Source: Lutraria lutraria (lineage: Eukaryota > Mollusca > Bivalvia > Venerida > Mactridae). From it: 64,000 nt of DNA. The notes under the pieces were generated by a model. That model searched no databases. It had not been told where the DNA came from and saw only the letters and a list, made by a program, of their open reading frames with translations. Shown piece by piece: positions 10,724 through 19,816 of this stretch. The position numbers and the translations under genes were made by a program. Each line of letters starts with the position of its first letter. Position 1 is the stretch's first letter. The stretch lies in contig OZ026844.1 of assembly GCA_964023205.1 (NCBI GenBank), positions 25,394,934 through 25,458,933 of the forward strand, in the 5' to 3' direction.

Positions 10724-10941
10724 TCCTCTCAAATTTTTACTCGAAAAGGTTAACGGCAAAAATTACAGATTTTAAAATGGACGTCACAGACCTGGCAAAA
10801 CTTCAGACAGTTATACAATTTTGTGTGAATCTTAAGAAGACACCTTGCGAAAAAAATAATGATAGAAAACGTGACAAACAAGCCGTCAGTGTGCCGTGCA
10901 CTCGTGTATAAGTGGCATCGTCGATTTCCGGAGGGACGAGA

Positions 10942-11486
10942 CATAGGGGACTGACACAAAAAAAAATTCGAAAAAGGTGTCTAAGCGTATAATATGGTAT
11001 CCTGTCAAATTGGCCCCAAGTTAGATTGGCCCCAAGTTATATTGTCCCCAAAATCAGTCAGATTGGCCCTAAAATCAGTCAAATTGGCCTCACTGTACTT
11101 TTTTTCAGTCAGATTGGCCTTCAGTTTTTTTAATCTTAAAAAATGTTGTATCTAATTGTAAATTTGACATGATTCATGATTACTTTATGAAGTGGACATG
11201 ATAAAAAAATGTATGATTAATGATCAAATATTCATAATTGAAGTGTGTTTTAACAACTACATATGGCATGCATTGTAAAACGTGTTAATCAAACTTTAAA
11301 AGTTTAAATAATTATACATTGGTATGCATTAGTAAATGAAAAGGTGATAATTAATTGACATTTCTACAAATTATGGGCAATTTTGTTGCGTGTGTCAGCT
11401 CAAGGCTGAGTATGGAGTAAAACCCCTTGATCTATATATATGCTTAGACACTTTTTTTTCAATTTTTTTTGTGTCAGTCCCCTATG
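10942..11486. mobile_element. 545-bp MITE inside the mariner relic
   Basis: The 16-bp ends are perfect inverted repeats ('cataggggactgacac'), extended imperfectly to about 46 bp through A-runs and 'gtgtctaagc'. The flanking target duplication is the perfect 8 bp 'ggacgaga' (10934-10941 and 11487-11494). Removing the element and one copy rejoins the mariner frame '...PEGR' to 'EGVEDD', which confirms the boundaries. Six copies of an '(a/g)attggcc'-type motif lie near the left end (11006-11119), like subterminal transposase-binding repeats. The 8-bp duplication and the CA...TG ends fit the hAT or P superfamilies. There is no coding sequence inside. Confidence 0.93.
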
Positions 11487-12025
11487 GGACGAGAGGGTGT
11501 TGAGGACGATGCACAGTCCGGGCGACCGGTGGAGGTGAGGGACAGGAAAACTGTTGAACGAGTACATGAGAAGATAATGAGGATATACATGTTAGTTTGC
11601 GGCATGTTAGTGCGTCCTTGAATTTATCTTACGGAACTGTCAACAGAATTGTGATAAATGATCTAGAAATGCACCGTGTCAGCGCAAGATGGGTCCCTCG
11701 GCTGTTGTCATCTATCGAACAGGAACAGCGCGTCCAGGCGTCCAAAGTTTCCTCCAAAGTTTTCTTGTGGAGGTGGGAGAAGGAGGGATCACGATTTCTT
11801 GATCGTATTGTAACTGTCGACGAAACGTGGTTATTTTTCTTTGATCCTGAATCATAGCGGCAATCAATGCGGTGGAAATACAAATCATCACCACCACCGA
11901 AGAAAGCCAGAGTCTCACGATCAGCTGCCAAGAACATGTTTATTGTCTTCTACGACAGTCAGGGTACAATCCTCAGCCATGCCGTGCCAGCCGGACATTA
12001 TGAGAATGCAGCATACTACAGAAAG

Positions 12026-12175
12026 GTACCGTAACTTTCACATTCTAATCAAGATAAACTAGATTCTAATTCTTAATTTCTCTTGTATAACTTTTTTAAA
12101 CTCAAAATCATATTTCAGGGAGCAAGAAACTTAAACTGAAGTCAACTCAAACTATCCTTTTTATTATCTTCACAG
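12026..12175 (+). other. Intron-like segment within mariner relic
   Basis: The transposase frame 'AAYYRK' ends exactly at 'aag|gtaccg', and family-like sequence resumes after 'ctatcctttttattatcttcacag|gttata' as 'VISQDFMHAL'. The 150-bp gap starts with GT, ends with AG and has a strong pyrimidine tract before the AG. It has a stop in frame at its third codon and would be phase 0. An inserted sequence without splicing significance could look alike, but the acceptor quality and exact frame preservation favour an intron. Confidence 0.5.
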
Positions 12176-12210
12176 GTTATAAGCCAGGATTTTATGCACG
12201 CGCTTTAGAA

Positions 12211-12911
12211 ACAAGAGGGCCAAGATGGCCCTTGATCGCTCACCTGAGAACAAAGGCACTATAATTAATGACCAGGTAATATATAGTTTCCATCTCGTAT
12301 AACCCATTTTTACGTAGATTTTATGATCAAAACCAACAATGAAGGTATAATACTGTTAAGCTAAAACGTAGGAAATTTTCTAATCCAAGGACCCATAACT
12401 CATAAGTTGTGGTCCGATTCCACCCATAACTGAACTTGTCCAGGACCGTAAGGTCATACACATTCATTGTAAATATGATAAGGGCCGGTGAATAAATGAA
12501 GGCGCTAGAGTGTAAACAAGCTAAAATATAGCAAATTTTCTAAGTCAAGGGCCTATAACTCTTGAAGTTCTAGTGTCCGATTCCGCCCATAATCGAACTC
12601 GTCCAAGATCTTTTGGTTATACACATTTACTGAAAATATGATAAGGATTGGTGAATAAATAAAGGTGCTAGAGCGTAAACAAACTCAATTATAGCAAATT
12701 TTCAAAGTCAAGGGCCCATAACTCTATAATTTCTGGTCCGATTTTGCCCATATTCGAACTTAGCTGAGACATTGTGGCCATATACAATGTTAGCAAGTTT
12801 GATCACGATTGGTTAAGAGCTGTGGATGCTAGAGTGTAAGCAAACTAATTGTGGACGGACGACGGACATTCGTCGATCCTAAAAGCTCACCTGATGAATC
12901 AGGTGAGCTAA
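12211..12911 (-). mobile_element. Hairpin-ended interspersed repeat, bivalve type
   Basis: Inserted in the mariner relic between codons for 'LRNK' and 'RPDSVE'. One end has the short inverted pair 'agggcca/tggccct' (from about 12216). The other end has a perfect hairpin with 12-bp arms, 'agctcacctgat' and its complement, around a 2-base loop (12884-12909). Between them are three tandem units of 161-164 bp with the landmark 'gctagag(t/c)gtaa' at 12503, 12667 and 12828. Next to the hairpin is a CG-rich 'gtggacggacgacggac' stretch. The orientation is assigned so that it matches 19817-20047, a related element. No protein is encoded. No clean target duplication is visible. Confidence 0.75.
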
Positions 12912-13290
12912 AAAACGACCCGATTCAGTTGAAAACCTTATACTACATCAGGATAATACAACTGCTCACCGTGCAGGAGACACTCAGCTGCCTCACATTC
13001 CTGTGTCAATGTCTTTAAATACATATTCAGATCAATTATGCTGTCAGGCTAGTGTATCAATAATATCAATATTGTCTGATCGTTATCAACTTAGAATTAT
13101 TAAAAGACAAGATATGAGAGTTTGGCTCTAAGGCCAATCAGATCTCAAGTTTTATTACCTTGTTTTACTTATAGCCAGTTTAATCAGTATTTGTGCTAAA
13201 ACTTAGCTGAAATCAAAGCTTTCATAAATGAAGGGACATTGAAGAGAGGTAGGTGTAATAGGTGTTAGATTTAGGGGCAGAGCTGTGCTT

Positions 13291-13314
13291 CAGCAGCAGC
13301 AGCAGCAGCAGCAG
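13291..13314 (+). repeat. (CAG)8 microsatellite
   Basis: Eight perfect CAG units are followed by 'gccatg'. They are not within a sustained open frame, so they are probably non-coding. 13011-13290 and 13315-13620 hold no other feature that I can identify; the minus-strand frame 13333-13719 overlaps the next coding frame and shows no domain. Confidence 0.9.
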
Positions 13315-13620
13315 GCCATGTACTATGTATAGCTATATTGTTGGTGCATAATTCTTAAGCAGGCAACATTTTTTGGCTTTATGAAAAAAAAGACAAAATT
13401 GGCCTATAGAGAGCAACTTTTTTGCCCAAGTGTCCAATGTGAGAGAGCCATGCCAATGTTTTTGAATGTGGTCATACCTGATCAATGTCTGTTGTTGTGG
13501 AGCATGGAAATGTAATGTCCATACTGAGAAGCAGAGATCTTGCAAATTGGCTTCATTCCGCAGTGAGATTATGCAGTTCACTGATTTTTGTCTTGGAAAC
13601 AGTTGAATAAGAACCTTATC

Positions 13621-14337
13621 ATGATTGCTAATGCAAGGTATATTGTTGTGGAAAGAATGGCAACTTTCATTAGACGGAAAACCGCTGAATTCAATCTGCC
13701 ATTTTTCCACGAAGACCAAGCTTTCTTCCGAACCAATACCACTAATTCCTCGGTAAGATCTGTACCTCTACATTCATATTTAGTGTTGGAAGAGGCAATT
13801 AAAGACCAGAACAATATAATTAATGTACTGAAAACTGAAAATGTATCACTTGTGATGAAAAACCAGAAGATGAACGATTTTGATGAGCGCTTACGAAATG
13901 AGTTTGAAACAAAGAAGTCGAAATTTCATGAACTTGAACGTATATCGTCATCAGAAAATATTAAACTTACTGAAAAACTAAATAATACCCTACTTCAGCT
14001 TGACCATTTGAAAACTACACAGCCAATGTACAACACATTATTACGACAATATGAGGATACACAACGCTTACTTAATGAAACACGTGAAAGTCTAAAAATT
14101 GAAACTGAACGAAAGGAAACCTGTATATCAAAAATAATAGAACTGGATGCGGAAGTCGTAACGTTGTTAAATGAAAAAGAGAGATTTCAGGGACCCCGAG
14201 ATCAATGTAGAAATTACAAAAGTGAACATTGTGCAGCAAACAAACACTCCCAGGAAACGTCGCGTAGCTATAGGAACCAACATGATTCAGTAAGAGGCAA
14301 TTCTCGACGTGGAAATCCGAGACGTTTTGGTCAGTAG
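13621..14337 (+). CDS. Coiled-coil protein with basic Arg/Gly tail, upstream of an LTR
   Basis: This is the longest open frame of the window, about 239 codons from the first ATG (13621); an internal ATG at 13657 is an alternative. The frame is open 11 codons further upstream but without an ATG. 'gtcttggaaacag|ttg' at about 13603 could be a splice acceptor, so this may be a terminal exon. Residues about 60-190 are rich in Glu, Lys, Leu and Asn with heptad-like spacing ('LRNEFETKKSKFHELERI', 'LLRQYEDTQRLLNETRE'), which indicates a coiled coil. The last 40 residues are Arg/Ser/Asn-rich, ending 'GNSRRGNPRRFGQ', like a nucleic-acid-binding tail. No zinc knuckle, protease or polymerase motif is seen. 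About 215 bp downstream is a polypurine tract and LTR, so it may be the last frame (Gag-like or accessory) of a retrotransposon. Function unknown. Confidence 0.5.
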   Translation: MIANARYIVVERMATFIRRKTAEFNLPFFHEDQAFFRTNTTNSSVRSVPLHSYLVLEEAIKDQNNIINVLKTENVSLVMKNQKMNDFDERLRNEFETKKSKFHELERISSSENIKLTEKLNNTLLQLDHLKTTQPMYNTLLRQYEDTQRLLNETRESLKIETERKETCISKIIELDAEVVTLLNEKERFQGPRDQCRNYKSEHCAANKHSQETSRSYRNQHDSVRGNSRRGNPRRFGQ

Positions 14338-14537
14338 GTACGTGATAAAAATACGTAATGAATTTCACTCTTTGTGCTGAAAATGCAAATTGCATTAATT
14401 TTGCATGTGTTATTGCTTTCGTACTTATGGCCTTGGTGTCTAATTTCGGTAGTGTTGTTATCAAAACATGTATTAACAAAATATTTGTTAAATGTTTGTC
14501 TTAACTGCTTTCAACTTTAACGGAGTAAAGTTTGTTT

Positions 14538-14552
14538 TAAAGGAGGGGGAGG
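14538..14552 (+). other. Polypurine tract
   Basis: 'taaaggagggggagg' lies immediately before the TGT of the LTR. In LTR retroelements this position holds the primer site for plus-strand DNA synthesis. The purine-only run directly against the LTR edge supports reading 14553-14894 as a 3' LTR on the plus strand. Confidence 0.7.
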
Positions 14553-14894
14553 TGTTATGCTGGTAAAAACGTAATTCTAAAAATTTATATACGGAAGGCA
14601 CTTGAAATTTGTCTTAGCTGTAAGGTGGATGTCCACAGACCAGTTAGTGCGATTTCACCGTCACGTCTTATTGTGTTTCATATTTGGATTTTTGTTCACA
14701 TTGACATTATTATTGTTATTATTACGTTAAAAAAATAAAGTGGATCATTGAAGTTTTGGACTTGTTGTAACTACTGTTGAATTGTGATTAGCAACAGGAA
14801 TTCCTCTGCTGACAGACTGTACATTTAGCTAATTCCCCGAAATAAAGTAACGCGCGCACACAACAAAGGAATACAAGAAATTAGCGGCGTTACA
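14553..14894 (+). mobile_element. 3' LTR of an LTR retrotransposon
   Basis: The 342-bp segment starts 'tgttatgctggtaaaaacg' and ends 'ttagcggcgttaca', with TGT...ACA ends. It follows a polypurine tract. It contains AATAAA signals near 14736 and 14841. Two further copies (5291-5655 and 24069-24433) share all but the first bases and show it is a repeated unit. No matching 5' LTR, primer-binding site or pol domain is present within the preceding few kb, so the element is 5'-truncated or only its distal part is recognisable. The superfamily is not determined. Confidence 0.75.
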
Positions 14895-14960
14895 GCATTA
14901 CAGTCTTTGGTCAGCATCGTCTATTTCATTGGTACACTTGCATGCGGATGTAATGGGAGA

Positions 14961-15060
14961 GGAACTTCATGTGTAGGTTGTCCAGATGGTAAAAGAGGAA
15001 TTTCGTGCGTAAGTTGCCCAGGTGGTAAGAGAGGAATTTCATGTGTAGGTTGCTGTAATG
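14961..15060 (+). repeat. 36-bp minisatellite, about 2.8 units
   Basis: Units begin 'ggaacttcatgtgtaggttg' or 'ggaatttcgtgcgtaagttg' and continue 'ccaggtggtaagaga'. Because 36 is a multiple of three, every frame shows repeats: the plus frame reads like 'GKRGISCVGCP'. The open frame around it (14907-15149) has no usable ATG and ends soon after the repeat, so I treat it as non-coding. 15061-15242 holds nothing else recognisable. Confidence 0.8.
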
Positions 15061-15242
15061 GTGACTGGCATTCACAGTACGAGCATGCGCAGGAGGTTGG
15101 GACGTCAGGTACAACAACACAGAATATCTTCTTGGCGTGCTCGCTGTAGACAAGGACTTCTCTGTTCATGTACCCGGTTGGTTAACAAACAATTCCTGGT
15201 ATGTATACAAGCGTATCCTATGAGACAGAGGTCACGTGTGTA

Positions 15243-15460
15243 GCCAACGTATTTAGAGGAAGTGCGTGCACTAGATGTAGCGCCTTCCTTGCCTGTTCAA
15301 CCAAATGTTTTCTAGTTGTTAGAAACCTTCCGGATTTAGCAAAATATGTTCCAAGATATTTGTAAGATTGCACTATTTCTAAAGGTGTATCTCCAATTTT
15401 GAAGCTTAAATTATTATCATTTCTTGTACCTATTGCTAGAACTTCATTAGACAGTTTAGA
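15243..15460 (-). mobile_element. LINE reverse-transcriptase fragment
   Basis: The minus strand encodes, in one open frame, 'IGTRNDNNLSFKIGDTPLEI' followed by 'VQSYKYLGTYFAKSGRF' and 'VEQARKALHLV'. This is the region just after the reverse-transcriptase catalytic core of LINE ORF2, with the diagnostic YKYLG and the (Q)AxKA motif. The YADD catalytic box is not included. It lies 3' of the C-terminal fragment 15480-15824 on the same strand, the reverse of the order in an intact element. Confidence 0.8.
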
Positions 15461-15479
15461 ATATTACCTGTATTGTGTC

Positions 15480-15824
15480 TCTGTCAAAGCTGCCAATGGA
15501 GCCCAAAGTTTGTCACATTTGTGTGTACTAAAATATTTAGTTGCATTATTCTTTTCAATCTTATAAGTTAAGGATAATCTTCGTTTAAAAGACTCAATAT
15601 TTAGGACAAACGTATTCATTTTTACTTTGATAAATGTGATGTTTTGCTATTAAATAATTATATTGAATATAGGTTTAATGTTTTTATCACTAAGGATTAT
15701 TTCCTTTTTACTAAAGTTGATATTGAGATTGTTACAATGATTATTAATCAAAGACGTAAAATTTCTCCAAAATGTCTGTGTGTGTTCACAGTGATAGAAT
15801 AAGTATGGTGGCTGATTTATGCCA
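15480..15824 (-). mobile_element. LINE ORF2 C-terminal fragment
   Basis: On the minus strand from 15824 the frame reads 'PYLFYHCEHTQTFWRNF', matching the Cys/His region near the end of LINE ORF2 ('LF..C...FW..F'). It continues, with frameshifts, through 'AKHHIYQSK', 'IESFKRRLSLTYKIEKNNA' and 'DKLWAPLAA', the usual order of the last 150 residues of L1/Tx1-like proteins. The start of the fragment is cut by the palindromic element at 15825. Several frame changes show that it is decayed. Confidence 0.75.
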
Positions 15825-15930
15825 TGTCGTATTTTCGCTTTTTCGCCACAACAAAGCGAAAATGCGAAAAAGCGAAAATACAACAAAGTCAACTTGTCAA
15901 TTGTCGTGGCGAAAAAGCGAAAATACGACA
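15825..15930. repeat. 106-bp palindrome with perfect 25-bp arms
   Basis: The left arm (15825-15849) begins 'tgtcgtattttcgctttttc' and is the exact reverse complement of 15906-15930. The interior consists of further 'gcgaaaatgcgaaaaagcg' repeats. It truncates or abuts the LINE fragment on its left. It may be a small MITE or part of the larger palindromic complex to 16249. Confidence 0.85.
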
Positions 15931-15987
15931 GATGAAGGGCAACAATACGACACCAAAAATGTGTCGTGTTTTCGCCTTACATCTGTC

Positions 15988-16249
15988 GTATCTTTGCTTT
16001 TTCGTGGCGAAAATGTAACAATGCAAAAACACGACAAAGTCGACTTTTTCGCATTTTCGCGTTCCGGTTGTACAGGCGCATGCGCACCAACTTGTATAAG
16101 GTATATGTAAACGACCTGCGCATGCGTAACCGGAACGCAAAAATGCGAAAATGCGACAATGCAACAATGCGATAATGTAACAATGCGAAAAAGTCGACTT
16201 TGTCGTGTTTTTGCATTGTTGCATTTTCGCCACGAAAAAGCAAAGATAC
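15988..16249. repeat. 262-bp near-palindrome built on cgaaaatgcg repeats
   Basis: The left arm starts 'gtatctttgctttttcgtgg' (15988) and is complementary to the right arm ending '...aaaaagcaaagatac' (16249), with arms of roughly 70 bp. Each arm includes 'aaagtcgacttt'-type self-complementary sequence. Towards the centre are a second inverted pair, 'gcgttccggtt' and 'aaccggaacgc', and 'gcgcatgcg' sites. The right half has extra 'atgcgacaatgcaac' units. Overlapping open frames on both strands are by-products of the symmetry. Confidence 0.85.
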
Positions 16250-17299
16250 GGAAGCCTCAAAGGGACACCAGATGTGAGAAAATATTTACACATGTCGACA
16301 AAATTAAAGCGATAAACCTTAATCTTTTTGGTGTTCTCGCCTTAATTTCCTCGAATTGATGTAAAAATATATAGCATTTCACCTTATTTTTTATGTAAAG
16401 ACAGAAGTTTTGCGTATTTAGCGAATTAATTTGTCGAGTACATTTTCGTTAATTTTTTATTGAAAAAACTTAAAGTGCAATACTTAGAAAATATTGCAAT
16501 TGACGTCTAAGTATAGTCGTAATCATGCTTTCTTGTTTAACTTCGCAACTTAAACATTTCGCAAAGACAAAAGCACAATTCGCATTTCGTATATTTTATG
16601 ACGACTTATCAGTTTGTAAGTGGCATCTCGAAATAATGAATGCCCGAAACTGTAACATACATACGGATCAGTGGACATGGAACACTGCATTAGAAAGGTA
16701 AGCGCTCCGATTTGTTTTTAATTTGCTTGTTATATATTATAATTATTTGTTTCATTGTTGTTAACGCTGTTTTTCAACGATATTTCAGTTTCATGCGACG
16801 GTTGGTTTACCAAACAGTTTTTTGTCAGACTGTAGCTAACCACTACTAACTTGTCCATACTTAATGAGCAGACAATGTATTCTCCTACGGAGAAACTGAT
16901 AAGATTTTCTTTGTCACAATTTTCGCAGTAAATTATAACCTGCCACAATCAGGATTCAAAGTTTGGAAACAGACCTTGGACATTTCGTATTGACTTCCGT
17001 TTTTACTGATTTTGACATATTTAACAGCATATTTTATGTTTGATTTTTACCGGGAGAAGCCTATCAAATACAGACAAACATATTTTGGGGGTATATCGTT
17101 CTTTAAGAAAGATATGTTTTTTAATCAGCTTGATATTCTATTGACAACGTTGTGCACGGGGTCAACATTTCTACGCGATGAGTTATAGTAATATTATATT
17201 CGCTTGTAAAGCTGAACGTGTCTTTATTTATGAATATATAAGTTGTTCAAGGAAGTAAAATTTGCCAAGTATAATTTTATTGTGACACAGATTGAGAAC
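16250..17299. other. Mostly unassigned sequence
   Basis: A+T-rich, with no repeat shared elsewhere in the window and no domain-bearing frame. The one item of note is 'atggaacactgcattagaaag|gtaagcg' at 16677-16703: a 7-codon ATG frame running into a strong 5' splice-site match (GT at 16698). It could be the end of a first exon paired with 17758-17882, but this is weak. Confidence 0.4.
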
Positions 17300-17304
17300 G
17301 TGTG

Positions 17305-17370
17305 CATGCTCACCGGAACTCGAACCCTGGATCCTCGGGAATGCCATTCCGCAGTTCTATAGCCTATATT
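17305..17370 (-). mobile_element. tRNA-like (SINE head) fragment
   Basis: On the minus strand the sequence reads 'ggaatggcattcccgaggat' followed by 'ccagggttcgagttccggtg'. The second part fits an RNA polymerase III box B (ggttcgantcc) in the context of a tRNA T-arm, and the first resembles the region between the boxes. Box A is poorly preserved and no acceptor stem closes, so it is not a working tRNA. It is most likely the head of an old SINE different from 2295-2584. Confidence 0.4.
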
Positions 17371-17757
17371 AGTATATATACACTTCTCCCCTTCTACATC
17401 TGAACAGACATCATAGGCCATACTGTAGACGCTGGTTTTAAATTGTTTTCATGAAAGACATTTATTGAACTTGATGACACTAAATTCATTTAAGATACAT
17501 AATGTTGTGTGATCATTTTCTTCTTTGTAGATGGGTGTTAAGCTCGTAAAGGCATTACACCAAACGCTCAGATAATCAATAAATATTAACGAGACAAATA
17601 TTTGTACATAAGCGAATAAACTTTTTTATTAGACTATTTTGGCATGGCTTACAACTTACAAGTCCTATCACGAGACTACAAATAGTCAAAGACACGACCT
17701 GTGGAGTTGTATTCCAGTTACTTCCCTGACATTTCAAGACACTATCTTCTTTTCTAG

Positions 17758-17882
17758 ATTTTGGCGCACGACAGTAGATGATGTTTGGCCCTGTACTTCA
17801 GGACATTTCTGACGAGCCGGTTGTGGGAGTAACTAGTCAGACACCATGTGCACCTGTGTGCCAGAGTGCTGCTATTCCTACT
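17758..17882 (+). CDS. Candidate coding exon, unknown gene
   Basis: The segment is bounded by a strong acceptor, 'ctatcttcttttctag', and a consensus donor, 'act|gtaagt' (GT at 17883). From ATG 17778 or 17781 the frame is open through the donor, encoding about 34 residues that include 'FGPVLQDISDEPVVGV' and 'PCAPVCQSAAIP', in phase 0. The local base composition is less A+T-rich than the flanks. I do not recognise the peptide. No following exon can be assigned: the sequence runs into satellite at 18135. Upstream of the ATG the exon has stops in all useful frames, so it would be a first coding exon with a 5' UTR part. Confidence 0.28.
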
Positions 17883-18134
17883 GTAAGTAATCGAAAATAC
17901 AGTATGACTGTATGAAATATATGTTATCCTGATCATACAGGACCCTTGCATCTACATAATCAGAATGAGTACTTAGTTACTGATAACAAAGTGAAAATTT
18001 TACGTCACCCATATCTTGATACTGACTTGACTTTTTAAAACAAAGTATTAACTTGTGATTGGTATCAATATTTCCATCTCCAGTAGTCAACATCTTTACC
18101 ATCCACATTCAGAAGTCTGTTATTTAAGCCATGT

Positions 18135-19815
18135 GTGGCAATAACCTCATTTTGTAGGTCTGGTGTTGATCGGTAATTCTTGTGTGTTGGACCTCATTTA
18201 GATAATCTGAAACTTACTGTGTGATGTGTCTGTGTTTTTACGTCACTTTGAAACAGAGTTGTGAGCCCATAACCTCATTTTGTAGGTCAGGTGTTGATCG
18301 GTAATTCTTGTGTGTTGGACCTCATTTAGATAATCATAAAATTACTGTGTGATATGTGTGTGTTTTTACCTCTGTGTGCCAATAATCTCATTCTGTAGAT
18401 CTGGTGTTGATCGGTACTTCTTGTGTGTTGGACCTCATTTAGATAATCAGAAACTCACTGTGTGATGTGTGTGTGTTTTTACCTCTGCGTGCCCATAACC
18501 TGATTTTGTAGGTGTAGTGTTGATCGGTTATTCTTGTGTGTTGGACCTCATTTAGATAAACATAAACTTACTGTGTGATGTGTCTTTTTATACATCTGTT
18601 TGAAACAGAGTTGTGTGCCCATAACCTCATTTTGTAGGTCAGGGGTTGATCGGTAATTCTTGTGTGTTGGACCTCATTTAGATAATCATAAACTCACTGT
18701 GTGATGTGTGTGTGTTTTTACCTCTGCGTGCCCATAACCTGATTTTGTAGGTGTAGTGTTGATCGGTTATTCTTGTGTGTTGGACCTCATTTAGATAAAC
18801 ATAAACTTACTGTGTGATGTGTCTTTTTTTACATCTATTTGAAACAGAGTTGTGTGCCCATAACCTCATTTTGTAGGTCAGGTGTTGATCGGTAATTCGT
18901 GTGTGTTGGACCTCATTTAGATAATCATAAAATTACTGTGTGATGTGTGTGTGTTTTTACCTCTGCGTGCCAATAAGCTCATTTTGTAGATCTGGTGTTG
19001 ATCGGTAATTCTTGTGTGTTGGACCTCATTTAGATAATCATAAACGTACTGTGTGATGTGTGTGTGTTTTTGGAGGGGTGTTTGAATCAGAGTTGTGTGC
19101 CCATAACCTAATTTTCAAGTTCTGGTGTTGATTGGCAATTTTTGTGTGTTGGACCTCATTTAGATAATAATAAACTTACTGTGTGATGTATGTGTGTTTT
19201 TACCTCTGTTTGAATGATAGTTGTGTGCCATAACCTCATTTTGTAGATCTAGTGTTGATCGGTAATTCTTGTGGGTTGCACCTCATTTAGATAATCATAA
19301 ACTTACTGTGTGATGTGTCTTTTTTTACATCTATTTGAAACAGAGTTGTGTGCCCATAAACTCATTTTCAAGGTCTGGTGTTGATCGGTAATTCTTGTGT
19401 GTTGGACCTCATTTAGATAATCATAAACTTACTGTGTGATGTGTCTTTTTTTTAAATCTGTTTGAAACAGAGTTGTGTGGCCATAACCTCATTTTCTAGG
19501 TCTGGTGTTGATCGTTAATTCTTGTGTGTTGGACCTCATTTGGATAATCATAAACTTACTGTGTGATGTGTGTATGTTTTTACCCTGTGTGCCAATAACC
19601 TCTTTTGGTAGATCTGGTGTTGATCGGTAATTCTTGTGTGTTGGACCTCATTTAGATAATCATAAACTTACTGTGTGATGTGTGTGTGTTTTTAGGTCTG
19701 TTTGAAACATAGTTGTGTGCCATAACCTCATTTTGTAGATCTGGTGTTGATCGGTAATTCTTGTGTGTTGGACCTCATTTAGATAATCATAAGCTTAGTG
19801 TGTGATGTGTCTTTT
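18135..19815 (+). repeat. Satellite patch 2
   Basis: About fourteen head-to-tail monomers of the same family as 3955-5060, on the plus strand. Short and long monomers are mixed and diverged, for example one with 'ggaggggtgtttgaatcaga' near 19070. Local two-monomer repeats occur, as in the near-identical stretches around 18460-18600 and 18690-18840. It ends in a T-run ('tgtgtcttttt') directly against the hairpin element at 19817. 17883-18134 holds nothing recognisable. Confidence 0.95.
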
Positions 19816-19816
19816 T

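Larger units (their letters stand above)
10777..13010 (+). pseudogene. Mariner-type transposase relic, multiply interrupted
   Basis: This is a Tc1/mariner superfamily transposase (cut-and-paste, D,D34D type). The N-terminal helix-turn-helix region starts at ATG 10777 and shifts frame in an A-run near 10849. It continues as 'VCRALVYKWHRRFPEGR' up to 10941 and resumes after a MITE as 'GVEDDAQSGRP'. A second frameshift is near 11580. 11597-11857 holds 'LSYGTVNRIV' and 'VSARWVPRLL', then 'VTVDETW' with the first catalytic Asp at 11819-11821. An in-frame TAG lies at 11855-11857, where the family usually has Lys. The frame goes on to 'AAYYRK' at 12025, then an intron-like gap, then 'VISQDFMHAL' from 12176. 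An inserted repeat follows, and then 'ENLILHQDNTTAHRAG' with the second Asp at 12952-12954. The third Asp block was not found. Certainly inactive. Confidence 0.88.

Noticed and set aside
11841..12062. Separate 73-codon plus-strand gene with a His run
   Set aside because: It is a wrong-frame reading of the mariner segment 'KYKSSPPPKKARV', which is in the family frame.
13333..13719. 128-codon minus-strand gene
   Set aside because: It overlaps the coiled-coil frame, shows no domain, and has composition typical of a complementary-strand shadow.
13751..13783. Intron inside the coiled-coil frame (cg|gtaaga ... atatttag|tg)
   Set aside because: The interval is about 33 bp, too short for an animal intron, and the frame stays open through it.
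14907..15149. Cys-rich repeat protein (GKRGISCVGCP units)
   Set aside because: The frame has no ATG, arises from a 36-bp minisatellite that is a multiple of three, and is also open on the opposite strand.
15772..16359. Several overlapping open frames on both strands
   Set aside because: All come from the palindromic cgaaaatgcg repeats; the low-complexity sequence is stop-poor in many frames.
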